Source: Gemmataceae bacterium
GTDB taxonomy: Bacteria; Planctomycetota; Planctomycetia; Gemmatales; Gemmataceae
Direction of reading: 5' to 3'
DNA: 9,136 nucleotides
Assembly: GCA_026418875.1 (NCBI GenBank)
Contig: JAOAAM010000602.1
Coordinates: forward strand, 1-9,136
The stretch's first letter is position 1, and each line of letters opens with the position of its first letter. The position numbers were made by a program, and so were the translations under genes. Below are positions 1 through 7,790 of the stretch, in pieces. A model generated the notes under the pieces. That model was not told where the DNA came from. It saw only the letters and a program-made list of their open reading frames with translations, and ran no database searches.

Positions 1-154
1 CGGCTACTCTCCGACGGCTCGAGGCCGTTTCACCCCAAGGCAAGCCTCGGCGGCCGCAGCACCCTCCGTCATCTTCCTGCAAATTCGTCGCTCGTGGTGA
101 GCGGAATCGGCACATGCCCGAATTGCCCGAACTTTCGGTAAAACCGGACCATAA

Positions 155-251
155 CGTCCGATCCTTCTTCTTCTTTCGTCGGAAACGATTCGTCCGATCC
201 GAACATTGGCTCCGATAACAACGACCGCAACAACAAAGCAAGCGGATCGGA
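155..251. repeat. Clustered TCCGAT motifs
   Basis: The ten-base string CGTCCGATCC occurs twice, at 155-164 and 191-200, 36 nt apart. A third TCCGAT lies at 211-216 and an inverted copy (ATCGGA) at 246-251. Four copies of a six-base word within 97 bp directly upstream of a gene are operator-like. The TCCGAT copy at 193-198 lies in the left arms of the nested inverted repeat and the ATCGGA copy largely in the right inner arm, so the two observations are partly the same signal. Confidence 0.45.
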
Positions 252-275
252 AGGTAATTGTCGAGACGAATCGTT
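184..275. promoter_or_regulatory. Nested inverted repeat ahead of the barrel gene
   Basis: AACGATTCGTC at 184-194 is the exact reverse complement of GACGAATCGTT at 265-275 (11 bp). Inside it, CCGATCCG at 194-201 pairs with CGGATCGG at 243-250 (8 bp, sharing base 194 with the outer arm). The remaining 15 nt on the 3' side would bulge, and the 41-nt A-rich interior (202-242) would be the loop. The structure ends 16 nt before the chosen ATG at 292. It could be an RNA fold in the 5' leader or a pair of palindromic protein sites. The pairing is seen directly. A regulatory role is inference. Confidence 0.5.
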
Positions 276-291
276 GGGTTTTGGCACGTTG

Positions 292-2124
292 ATGAGGTCA
301 ATCATGCCACGCATTTCGCTCACATGCGGCGCGATGCTTCTCGGTTTCACCGCGGCCCAAGCCCAAATCCGGGAGTTGCCGCCGCCGCGAGATCAAGATG
401 TGGTGATGCCCCGGGCCAAGTCGCTGGACGGGGCGTTGCCGCCTGCCGTCGCCGTCGCTCCCTGGGAGACGGATGAACCGGGACGACTTCCGGAAGCGCC
501 GGTGAATCCCCCGGCGAATCCGAACCAAGGCGGAGCGTCGGGCGACTCGGTTACGCCCACCACACCTCCCGATGGTTCATCAACGGCCGGGGCGGCGACT
601 GGGATGCAGGCCGACGTTCGGACCGAGATCCTCGAAAGCCCCGCCCGGGAGGATGTGCGGAAGAAAGTTCCCCCGGCTCGGCCGATGCCCCGTCCGGGGA
701 ATTTCGTGATTCCGCCCGACCGACCCGGGTACTACTCGGTCGCCGACGTGTTCCGCGGAGAGTTTCGCGAAAAGCCGCCTCGCAACCCGATCCCGGCATT
801 CAGCCTGATCCCGCCCTCGTTTTTCGACTTTGACTATCGCTACCTCGACGATCCCGCGAACACGGACCACGATTGGCTCGACTTCCTCAAACGGATTCGC
901 TTAGGGGACAATTGGCTCCTCTCCGCCGGCGGCGAGTTCCGCTATCGGCTGATGGACGAGGCCCCCGCGCGCTTGACGGCCATCAACGATAACTACCACC
1001 TCATCCGTACGCGATTCTATGGCGACTTGTGGTATCGCGATCGCTTGCGATTCTACCTCGAATTTCATGACAACGTTTCGTACAGCAACGATTTGCCGCC
1101 TCGGCCGATCGACAGGAACCCGACCGATTTCCTGAATCTATTCGCCGACATCAAAATTCTGGAACGGTTCGGGGCACCCGGCTACGTGCGGATCGGTCGG
1201 CAAGAGTTGCTCTACGGCTCCCAACGTCTGATCTCAACGCTCGACTGGGCCACCACGCGGCGGACCTTCCAAGGTGTCAAGGCGTTCTGGCAACGGGAGA
1301 AATGGGACCTGGATGCCTTCTGGGTCAAGCCCGTGCCTCCTGACCCCGCTTTGCTCGACTGGTGGGACTTGGACCAGAACTTTTTCGGTCTTTGGGCCAC
1401 CTACAAGCCCAAGAAGGGTACCATCCGCGATTTCTACGTCTTGAACCTGCACCAGAACCGTCCGGTGGCGACTGGGGCCAATCAGGTGCAAGGCGGGTTT
1501 TACTACACCACGTTCGGCACGCGCTGGGCGGGGGACAAGGATGGCCGCTGGTTGTACGACGTGGAAGCGATGGCCCAGACCGGGATTCGCGCCAATGCCG
1601 GCATCGCCGCCTTCGCCACGACCGCGGGTTTGGGCTACCGTGCCAAGTCGCTCCGCATGAACCCCACGGCCTGGATCTACTACGATTACGCCTCGGGAAC
1701 GCCTGACCCGTCCATCAACGGCACCTCCCGCACGTTCAATCAACTGTTCCCGTTCGGTCATTACTACTTTGGTTACCTGGACCTCGTTGGCCGACAGAAC
1801 ATCCATGATCTAAACGCCCACTTCGTCTTCTATCCCATGCCGTTCGTGACCTGCTTATTCCAGTACCACCACTTCGCGTTGGCCTCGGCTCGGGATGCGT
1901 TGTACAACGCGGCAGGGGTACCGATTCGTCAGGATCCGACCGGTGCGTCCGGGCGGCACGTGGGCGACGAATTTGACTTCCTGGTCAACGTCCACATCAA
2001 TCGGCATCACGAATTGCTGGGTGGCTTCTCTTACCTGGTGCCCGGCGCGTTCCTCCGCAATGCCGCCCCCGGGACTCCTGGAACCCCCTCGCTGTTCTAC
2101 TTCCAATATGCCTACCGCTGGTGA
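292..2124 (+). CDS. Alginate-export (AlgE-type) outer-membrane beta-barrel protein
   Basis: A 610-residue protein likely to form a monomeric barrel in the outer membrane, with a channel or export role. The substrate cannot be read from sequence, and alginate is only the family name. I chose ATG 292 because it opens a signal peptide: basic start, hydrophobic residues 8-22, and an A-Q-A cleavage site after residue 24. A TTG at 274 and an ATG at 304 are alternatives, and no strong Shine-Dalgarno sequence decides between them. Residues 25-145 are proline/alanine-rich and disordered-looking, which is long for an AlgE-type protein. From about residue 205 come alternating aromatic strands. These include family-like motifs at 300-318 (IGRQELLYGSQRLISTLDW), then RRTFQGVKAFW (323-333), and FNQLFPFGHYYFGYLDLVG at 482-500 followed by RQNIHDLNAHF. 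The chain ends in strand LFYFQYAYRW, whose terminal aromatic residue fits the BAM-recognised beta-signal. The gene converges with the downstream radical SAM gene, 25 nt away. Confidence 0.87.
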   Translation: MRSIMPRISLTCGAMLLGFTAAQAQIRELPPPRDQDVVMPRAKSLDGALPPAVAVAPWETDEPGRLPEAPVNPPANPNQGGASGDSVTPTTPPDGSSTAGAATGMQADVRTEILESPAREDVRKKVPPARPMPRPGNFVIPPDRPGYYSVADVFRGEFREKPPRNPIPAFSLIPPSFFDFDYRYLDDPANTDHDWLDFLKRIRLGDNWLLSAGGEFRYRLMDEAPARLTAINDNYHLIRTRFYGDLWYRDRLRFYLEFHDNVSYSNDLPPRPIDRNPTDFLNLFADIKILERFGAPGYVRIGRQELLYGSQRLISTLDWATTRRTFQGVKAFWQREKWDLDAFWVKPVPPDPALLDWWDLDQNFFGLWATYKPKKGTIRDFYVLNLHQNRPVATGANQVQGGFYYTTFGTRWAGDKDGRWLYDVEAMAQTGIRANAGIAAFATTAGLGYRAKSLRMNPTAWIYYDYASGTPDPSINGTSRTFNQLFPFGHYYFGYLDLVGRQNIHDLNAHFVFYPMPFVTCLFQYHHFALASARDALYNAAGVPIRQDPTGASGRHVGDEFDFLVNVHINRHHELLGGFSYLVPGAFLRNAAPGTPGTPSLFYFQYAYRW

Positions 2125-2148
2125 CACTTGGCGGGGCGAGATTCGACA

Positions 2149-2182
2149 ATCATGGCCGAGGATCGCTGGCCTCGGCCATGAT
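2149..2182. terminator. Shared hairpin between convergent gene ends
   Basis: ATCATGGCCGAGG at 2149-2161 and CCTCGGCCATGAT at 2170-2182 form a perfect 13-bp inverted repeat with an 8-nt loop. It begins 24 nt after the barrel gene's stop and covers the final codons and stop of the minus-strand radical SAM gene. Being symmetric, it would fold in both transcripts. Neither side has a T-run, so it is not a canonical intrinsic terminator. It may still stop polymerase, define or protect 3' ends, or separate the two convergent units. Confidence 0.65.
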
Positions 2183-3286
2183 GCGTTCGATCGATGGTTC
2201 GTCGGATAGCCCATCGAACAAGGTCCGCTGTAAGGGGCCGGGGACACGGAAAGCCCCGGTGGAGAGTTCCGGCGGGCTCGGCATCAGGCCGGCCCGTTGC
2301 CGGTGGATGCGAAACTGGTCACGAATCGCTTGGGCCAGTGCTCCCTCGCCTCTCATCCGGCAAACGAAACGTGCGTCATTCAATGCCCCCCCGCGGATCG
2401 CTCGAACCCGGTGCAGCACTTTGTCGGCCTTCTCGGGGAAGTGAGTCCGCAACCAGTGCTCGAACAGATCCTTGACGGCGAAGGGCAGTCGCAGCAGGAC
2501 ATGGGCGGCGAATCCCGCGCCAGCATCCGCCGCCGCTTGCAAGATGGCCGGAATTTCATGATCCGTCATTCCAGGGATGACGGGGGCGACCATGACCCCC
2601 ACCGGCACCCCGGCGGAGCGCAATTCGCGAATCGCCGTCAGCCGCGCCTCCGGCGTGCTGGCCCGTGGCTCCAGAACGCGAGCCAACTTGGTGTCCAAGG
2701 TTGTGATGCTGATGAAGACATGGGCCGCCCGCTGCGATGCCAACTCCTGCAACACGTCCAAGTCCCGAGTCACCAAGTGGTTTTTCGTGACAATGCCGAC
2801 CGGGTTGCGGAACTCGGCCAAAACCTTCAGGCATTTTCGCGTGATTTGAAGTTGTCGCTCGATCGGTTGATAGGCATCGGTCACACCGCTCAGCGCGAGC
2901 ATGACGGGTCGCCACGACGGCTTCTTCAACTCCTTCCGGAGTAACTCCGGAGCTTCAGGCTTCACGATGATCTTCGTCTCGAAATCCAGACCGGCGGATA
3001 GTCCGAGATATTCGTGAAACGGCCGGGCGTAGCAATAAGAGCAACCGTGTTCGCAGCCGCGGTACGGGTTCAAACTATGCGTGAAGCCGACGTCCGGGCT
3101 GTCGTTGGTGGTGATGATGGACGCGGAGCGGTCTTCAAACAGTTGCGTTCTTGGTTTCGGCGCGTCGGGATCGAGTCGGGCGGGGTCTTCTTCGTAATGA
3201 ATCGGGATGAATCGGTTCGGGGGGTTCAAGCTCGAGCCACGGCCGCGTGGCGGACTTGACCTGCGGGCGTCGCTTAGTTCGCTCAT
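2150..3286 (-). CDS. PA0069-family radical SAM protein (SPL-related)
   Basis: A 378-residue cytoplasmic iron-sulfur enzyme. The radical SAM signature is C78-x3-C82-x2-C85 within NPYRGCEHGCSYCYARP, which would bind the 4Fe-4S cluster that cleaves S-adenosylmethionine. Further family features are the N-terminal GRGSSLNPPNRF (residues 16-26 region), IITTNDSPD (58-66), GLDFETKI (99-106), TDAYQPIER (136-144), GIVTKN (164-169), and the VAPVIPGMTDHE and RLPFAVKDLFEHW segments in the second half. This matches the PA0069-type branch related to spore photoproduct lyase, but these bacteria do not make spores and I know of no established substrate. The start at 3286 is consistent with the conserved N-terminus. 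A GGGAG lies immediately next to the ATG, closer than usual. It is downstream of ffh on the same strand, 99 bp away, so co-transcription is possible. Its last codons form half of the shared hairpin. Confidence 0.93.
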   Translation of the reverse strand: MSELSDARRSSPPRGRGSSLNPPNRFIPIHYEEDPARLDPDAPKPRTQLFEDRSASIITTNDSPDVGFTHSLNPYRGCEHGCSYCYARPFHEYLGLSAGLDFETKIIVKPEAPELLRKELKKPSWRPVMLALSGVTDAYQPIERQLQITRKCLKVLAEFRNPVGIVTKNHLVTRDLDVLQELASQRAAHVFISITTLDTKLARVLEPRASTPEARLTAIRELRSAGVPVGVMVAPVIPGMTDHEIPAILQAAADAGAGFAAHVLLRLPFAVKDLFEHWLRTHFPEKADKVLHRVRAIRGGALNDARFVCRMRGEGALAQAIRDQFRIHRQRAGLMPSPPELSTGAFRVPGPLQRTLFDGLSDEPSIERIMAEASDPRP

Positions 3287-3294
3287 CTCCCGTG

Positions 3295-3319
3295 TCCCAA
3301 GCGGGATTGTTTCTTGGGA
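3295..3319 (-). promoter_or_regulatory. Hairpin in the ffh-radical SAM spacer
   Basis: TCCCAAG at 3295-3301 is complementary to CTTGGGA at 3313-3319, a 7-bp stem with an 11-nt loop. On the minus-strand transcript it sits 8 nt upstream of the radical SAM start codon and about 66 nt after the ffh stop. It could weaken read-through from ffh or limit access to the nearby ribosome binding site. It has no T-run. The pairing is seen directly and the function is inferred. Confidence 0.35.
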
Positions 3320-3385
3320 TTCGACGACTCGACAACGTAGCTCAGCGACGAGAATTTTCCTGTGGGCACAGCGAGCCTTCGTGAA

Positions 3386-4837
3386 TCAGCGCTTCTTTTT
3401 CTTCTTCTTTTTTCGCTCTTCGGCCCGCTCCTTGGCACTTTTGCGATGTCCTGTGCCGATCTTGTTTTTTTGCAGGATCGGCGAGCCGGGAAGGAAGGCA
3501 CCCGCTTGTCCCAAGCCCGTCATCATTTTCAGCCGCTGCCACAGGCTCATGCTGGCCATTTGCTTCATCAAAGTGCGTACCTGGTCGAATTGAGCCAGGA
3601 ACTGTTTCACTTCATGCGGTTGCACGCCGGAACCAGCGGCGATGCGGCGACGACGGCTGAGGTCAATGATGTCCGGGTTCTGCCGCTCTTCCTTAGTCAT
3701 CGAGTCGATCATGCCTTGGATGCGCCGCAGGGCCGACTCGGGGTCTTCGTTCTCCGGCAACATCTTGTCCATGCCGGGAAGCCGCTGGATCAAATCCTTC
3801 ATGCCCAGCTTTTTGATCTGCTCGAACTGCTTGCGAAAATCGTCCAGCGTGATCAGGCCTTTTTTGAGTTTTTCCTGCTGAGCGCGGAGTTCTTCCTCGC
3901 TGATTTGCTGCTGCACCTGGGCGACCTTCTCGATCAGCCCCATGAGGTCGCCTTGCCCGATGATCCGTTGAGCCATCCGCTCGGGGTGGAACGGTTCGAG
4001 GGCCTCGAGCTTTTCGCCGACACCGATGAACTTGATTGGGACCTTCGTGACTTCCTTGATGGACAAGGCGGCACCGCCGCGGGCATCGCCATCGAGCTTG
4101 GTCAGGATGACGCCGTTCAGATCCAGCGCTTCGTTGAACGCCTTGGCGCTGTTCACGGCGTCCTGGCCGGTCATGGCGTCGCAGACGAAGAACACCGAGT
4201 CCGGCCGCACTTGCTTGTCGATGCGGCGGAGTTCGTCAATCAGGGCATCGTCGATGTGCAATCGCCCGGCGGTGTCCAAAATGACCGTGTCCAGAAGCAT
4301 TTTCTTGGCGTGGGCGACGCCGTTGCGGCAGACCGTGACCGGATCCGAAGGATACTCGGAATAGACGGGCACATGAATCTGCTCGCCGAGAATCTTGAGT
4401 TGATCGATCGCGGCGGGGCGTTGCAAGTCGGCGGCAACCAAAAGCGGTTTGCGGCCCTGTTGCCGCAGCATCAGCGCCAGTTTTCCCGCCGTCGTCGTCT
4501 TACCGGAACCCTGCAAGCCACACAGCATGATCACCGTCGGGCGATCTTTCGCCAACGGGATCCGGTGGTCGACCGGACCCATCAGGGCGATCAACTCTTG
4601 ATAAACGATGTTGACGATCTGCTCGCTGGGGTCCAACGAACGGAGGACTTCCTGGCCGACCGACTTTTCCGTGACCCGTTGGATGAAATCATTAACGACA
4701 TTGAAATTGACGTCCGCCTCCAGCAGCGCTTTCCGCACCTCGCGCATGCTTTCGCGGATGTTGGCCTCGGTGATCCGACCCCGGCCGCGGAGTTTCTTCA
4801 ACGCCTCGCCGAGACTTCGTTGGATCCCTTCAAACAT
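3386..4837 (-). CDS. ffh: Signal recognition particle protein Ffh (SRP54)
   Basis: A 483-residue GTPase that binds 4.5S/SRP RNA and signal sequences on nascent chains and docks with FtsY at the membrane. The order is complete. The N domain (about 1-90) contains ALLEADVNF. The G domain has P-loop GLQGSGKTT (107-115), DLQRPAA (137-143), DTAGR (188-192), [10 protein letters not shown] (246-255) and the closing [12 protein letters not shown] (272-283). The M domain (about 300-445) contains GMDKMLP and the RNA-binding [11 protein letters not shown] (394-404). The usual length is about 450-490 residues, so it is full length. The start at 4837 has AGGAA (rc of 4845-4849) with 7-nt spacing. The extreme C-terminus is a basic tail with seven consecutive lysines (residues 476-482) flanked by arginines. 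No SRP RNA gene was recognised in the window. A 505-residue open frame on the opposite strand is an artefact of this gene's composition. Confidence 0.97.
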   Translation of the reverse strand: MFEGIQRSLGEALKKLRGRGRITEANIRESMREVRKALLEADVNFNVVNDFIQRVTEKSVGQEVLRSLDPSEQIVNIVYQELIALMGPVDHRIPLAKDRPTVIMLCGLQGSGKTTTAGKLALMLRQQGRKPLLVAADLQRPAAIDQLKILGEQIHVPVYSEYPSDPVTVCRNGVAHAKKMLLDTVILDTAGRLHIDDALIDELRRIDKQVRPDSVFFVCDAMTGQDAVNSAKAFNEALDLNGVILTKLDGDARGGAALSIKEVTKVPIKFIGVGEKLEALEPFHPERMAQRIIGQGDLMGLIEKVAQVQQQISEEELRAQQEKLKKGLITLDDFRKQFEQIKKLGMKDLIQRLPGMDKMLPENEDPESALRRIQGMIDSMTKEERQNPDIIDLSRRRRIAAGSGVQPHEVKQFLAQFDQVRTLMKQMASMSLWQRLKMMTGLGQAGAFLPGSPILQKNKIGTGHRKSAKERAEERKKKKKKKR

Positions 4838-4872
4838 GCCTTGGTTCCTGCGTCATCGAGTCACAAAGCGGT

Positions 4873-4901
4873 ATTCTAGACGATGCCGTCGCTCCCCGCA
4901 A
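4873..4901 (-). promoter_or_regulatory. Candidate sigma-70-type promoter for ffh
   Basis: On the minus strand TTGCGG (rc of 4896-4901) is followed after 17 nt by TAGAAT (rc of 4873-4878). The -10 matches TATAAT at five of six positions, the -35 matches TTGACA at its first three, and the spacing is optimal. Transcription would begin about 28 nt before the ffh start codon. The -35 overlaps a small palindrome, CCCCGC (4894-4899) with GCGGGG (4904-4909) around a 4-nt loop, which could be a regulator site. Confidence 0.5.
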
Positions 4902-5011
4902 TCGCGGGGGTAAACCGCGGTCTCCCGGAATCAGATACCATGTGATCGGCGTATCGCTTGTGGGGATTTGGTCCTCGGACTCGCGAGCGGCGTCTTCCTG
5001 GGGTTGATCTC

Positions 5012-5020
5012 AGAGGAGGT
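5012..5020 (+). promoter_or_regulatory. Strong Shine-Dalgarno deciding the PQQ-protein start
   Basis: AGAGGAGGT lies six bases before ATG 5027. This near-perfect ribosome binding site, followed at once by a signal peptide, shows that the upstream in-frame GTG at 4958 is not the start. I found no confident promoter for this gene in the remaining spacer. Confidence 0.85.
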
Positions 5021-5026
5021 CGGACG

Positions 5027-7561
5027 ATGAGACATGCTCTAACTCTCGTCCTTGGCGTCTGCCTAACCGCCGCGGGGTCGGGTGCCGATTGGCGGACGCT
5101 CCGGGGAAACGTTCAACGGACGGGTTATGTGGCCGATGCGATCCCCGAGTCGCTCTCGGTGGCATGGGTGCGCCATTTCAAAGGTGAACGGCTTGGACCC
5201 GCCGTCGAGCCAATCGTGAGCGATGGTCGGCTGTTCGTCGGCACGCATCAGGGGAGCCTGTATTCCCTGGAGGCAACGACCGGGGAACCAATTTGGCGAT
5301 TCTCCGCCGCAGGAGCTTTCCTGCACTCCCCCGCGGTGGAAAAAAGTCTGGTCGTGGCTGCATGCTCCGCCGGCTTCGTCTATGCCCTCGATGCGGCCAC
5401 GGGGCGGTTGCTTTGGTCGCATTACGCTGGCCCCGGCGGATTTGCGACCTCTCCCACCATCGCCGAGGGAACGATCCTGATCGGCTCGCGCCGAGGCCAG
5501 TTGATCGCCCTCAACCTCCTCGACGGTCAATGGCGTTGGCAACAACGACTCGACGCGCCCATCCGCCAGACAGCGGCGTTCGATGGCGGCAAGGTTTTTG
5601 TCATGGCGGAAGACATGCGATTGCGTTGCCTGGATTCGCGAACCGGGAAGGTTCGTTGGACTTCGCCGGCGGTCGAAGGGCAAACGGCCCGAGATTATTA
5701 CCCGGTGGTTGTTCGAGACCCACGGCGGACTCGGGTCGTCGTCCGCACCAGCCCGATTCACAACATGGCTCGGCGGATCACGGATGATCGACACGACCTG
5801 TGCCGGCAGGCCCAGGTGGATGACCGCGATTGGCGGACTCTCGACGCGTGGACACGAAATCCCGAGGCGCTGGGGAACGAAGAGGCCTGGAACCGGGAGC
5901 AGGCGGCAGTTCGCCGATACCTGACCGATCGGCCCGCGGCACGGACTTTTTTCCAATTCGACGCGGAAACCGGGGAGTCCACCGGCGAGGCACCGGTTTT
6001 ATGGATCGGAGGTTGTCAGAGTGTCGGCACGCCCCCCGTCGCGCTGCCTGATGGCCGGATGTTTGTCTTCCATCGCAGTGCCTACGGCAACTGGAACCAC
6101 GGCGTGGCCCCGTTCGTTTCTCTCGGCTTTCTGGACGCGGACCAACGCATCTCCCCGGTCCATCATCAGCATGGGATGCAACCGCCGTGGGATACATTCT
6201 GGGGGACGGCGGACGAAAGCCAGAATTTCGTGCTGGTCGGCGATCAAGCCCTTATCGTGCATCAAGCCACGCTGACGCGATTCGACCTGAAAACCCGGAA
6301 GCTGACCAATCTCGCCGGGACGCGGGACGGCTGGGGAGGCTTCCGCAATTTGCCTTGGGCACGCAACGAATGGAACGGACCAGCACGAGGCGGAGTCGCC
6401 GTGGCCGCAGGTCGCGTCTACTGGCAGACGGGAAGCCGAATCATCTGCCTCGCGGATCAGCGCCCAAGCCGAATCGAGGACGTCGGCATTGATGGTGCGA
6501 AGGTGCCCGGCGAGAAAGGACCCGAACCGCCCGCGCGTGACTTGGCCTCGGAACTTGCCGAGGCCGTCACCGAGCTCCTCGAACGACGTTGGGCACCGCT
6601 CGTTCTCGAACCGGGGGTCGGCGGACGAGTGCTCGCATACGAACACAGCGGCGATGTCTTCGAGGTACTGTCCTTGGCCTACCCACACCTCCCCGATGGT
6701 CTCAAGGACCGGGTGAAGCGTTTTCTTGCGGACGAGTGGACGCAGCATCCGCCGTATAGCGCCCGTGCCTGGTATTCGCCGGAGCAGGGGGCGCGGAGGG
6801 AATGGCACTCCGCACCGGAGGAATTTTGGCAAGAGAAGGGGGTGATTCCTCCGCATCATCCGTTTGGCAACGTCGGCGCGGTCTGGCGCTACGCCGAGGT
6901 TTGCGATGAGTGGGAACGAATTCGCGGCAGCTGGGACGCGATCCGCGACTGTTTCGGCAACTTCCGACAAACCCACGGGCCGCCCGACTCTGGTTCACGC
7001 GACCTCTATGCAAACCGTTACATTGCATCGCTGCTTGCTCTCGCGCGAATCGCCGAAAAGGTGAGTGATCGCGCAGTTGCGGAGGAGGCCCGGACGTGGC
7101 TCGACCAATACCTGGACGCTCAGACAGCGCGCTGGCACCGCGCCGCCGAGAAGGCTCACCTGAGGGTGTTCCGGGCCATCTCCGAGTGGGACGAGTTCAT
7201 CAATCGGGGGGACGATCTGTTTGTGAGCGTCAAGCCGCATCGCGCCGTGGTGGCATTATTCCACGACTTGACGCCAGAGGTCGCGAACTTGTTGAAGGAA
7301 CGAGCGCCGGATGCCGTGAATCGGCTCCTCGATCATTTCGAGCAGCTGTGCCCCACGTGGTTTTTGATGGGGGAGGAGAGGCAAGTCCATTTTGGCGAGA
7401 ACCTGTTTGACCCGCCGCAATTTTCCTGGGATGCTTTCCGGGCATTTCACTGGCTTCGTGGGTCGAATCGGCCGCCAAATCCACAATGGATCGACATCCC
7501 GGGATGGCGGGCGGATTTGTCGTTCATCGGGAAACTAGCCATCGCCCGACATCGGCGATAA
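5027..7561 (+). CDS. Secreted PQQ-like beta-propeller protein with helical C-terminal half
   Basis: An 844-residue exported protein of unknown substrate. The signal peptide covers residues 1-20 (MRHALTLVLGVCLTAAGSGA), and the mature protein opens with DWRTLRGNVQRTGY, the usual start of planctomycete PQQ-repeat proteins. Blade repeats of the form 'LxxLDxxTGxxxW' recur about every 40 residues: 78-92, 118-132, 159-173 and 199-213. Weaker copies lie at 308-322 and 416-430. A charged insert of about 75 residues (230-305) separates the fourth and fifth. Repeats of this kind fold as a BamB/quinoprotein-like propeller. I see no basis for calling it a quinoprotein dehydrogenase, and the propeller may be a scaffold. 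Residues about 505-844 are a different domain. It is helix-rich and tryptophan-rich, with segments such as FGNVGAVWRYAEVCDEW and YANRYIASLLALARIAEKVSD, which resemble an alpha/alpha-toroid of the kind seen in glycoside hydrolases and lyases. That fold assignment is inference. It is transcribed divergently from ffh and appears monocistronic. Confidence 0.85.
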   Translation: MRHALTLVLGVCLTAAGSGADWRTLRGNVQRTGYVADAIPESLSVAWVRHFKGERLGPAVEPIVSDGRLFVGTHQGSLYSLEATTGEPIWRFSAAGAFLHSPAVEKSLVVAACSAGFVYALDAATGRLLWSHYAGPGGFATSPTIAEGTILIGSRRGQLIALNLLDGQWRWQQRLDAPIRQTAAFDGGKVFVMAEDMRLRCLDSRTGKVRWTSPAVEGQTARDYYPVVVRDPRRTRVVVRTSPIHNMARRITDDRHDLCRQAQVDDRDWRTLDAWTRNPEALGNEEAWNREQAAVRRYLTDRPAARTFFQFDAETGESTGEAPVLWIGGCQSVGTPPVALPDGRMFVFHRSAYGNWNHGVAPFVSLGFLDADQRISPVHHQHGMQPPWDTFWGTADESQNFVLVGDQALIVHQATLTRFDLKTRKLTNLAGTRDGWGGFRNLPWARNEWNGPARGGVAVAAGRVYWQTGSRIICLADQRPSRIEDVGIDGAKVPGEKGPEPPARDLASELAEAVTELLERRWAPLVLEPGVGGRVLAYEHSGDVFEVLSLAYPHLPDGLKDRVKRFLADEWTQHPPYSARAWYSPEQGARREWHSAPEEFWQEKGVIPPHHPFGNVGAVWRYAEVCDEWERIRGSWDAIRDCFGNFRQTHGPPDSGSRDLYANRYIASLLALARIAEKVSDRAVAEEARTWLDQYLDAQTARWHRAAEKAHLRVFRAISEWDEFINRGDDLFVSVKPHRAVVALFHDLTPEVANLLKERAPDAVNRLLDHFEQLCPTWFLMGEERQVHFGENLFDPPQFSWDAFRAFHWLRGSNRPPNPQWIDIPGWRADLSFIGKLAIARHRR

Positions 7562-7790
7562 CCTGTCGGCACATGTTCTCTGAGTTTGTGATGTCTTAGT
7601 GCAGATTGATCGACGGCAGGGGACTGTTGGCCAAGTCGTCTCTTCGGGTGCGTTGGCGGCTCGTGACGGAGTCATGGTCAGTCCCTGGTTTTGAGTCGGC
7701 GCGAACTGGGCGCGACGAAGCCGGGTGTTATCGGCAGGGCGACGTGGTTGGGTTGGCACCGGGCTTGGGTCGTTCAAGGAAGAGCGGCCC

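Larger units (their letters stand above)
1..291. other. Leader region upstream of the barrel gene, no convincing gene
   Basis: No reading frame here has a credible start, ribosome binding site or recognisable protein. The first bases may be the tail of an upstream gene or its trailer. A short stem (ACGGC at 14-18 with GCCGT at 24-28, followed by TTT-C) could be a weak terminator, but it is small. The second half holds several copies of TCCGAT and a long nested inverted repeat, listed separately. I found no clear sigma-70 promoter with proper spacing. A 93-residue minus-strand frame across 69-350 starts at GTG, overlaps the barrel gene and resembles no protein I know. Confidence 0.5.

Noticed and set aside
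69..350. A 93-residue minus-strand frame in the leader
   Set aside because: It starts at GTG, overlaps the signal-peptide codons of the barrel gene and shows no motif. The DNA is better explained by repeats and regulatory structure.
3362..4879. A 505-residue open frame on the plus strand
   Set aside because: It lies opposite ffh almost end to end. Ffh is unmistakable, and the plus-strand product has the His/Leu/Asp/Gln-rich composition typical of an antisense shadow in high-GC DNA. It matches no family I recognise.
4958..5026. GTG start 23 codons upstream for the PQQ protein
   Set aside because: It would bury the signal peptide and the AGAGGAGGT ribosome site inside the coding sequence.
5063..6976. 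Two long minus-strand frames (5063-5956 and 5999-6976) opposite the PQQ gene
   Set aside because: Both are antisense to a gene with clear repeats and a signal peptide, and neither carries a recognisable domain.
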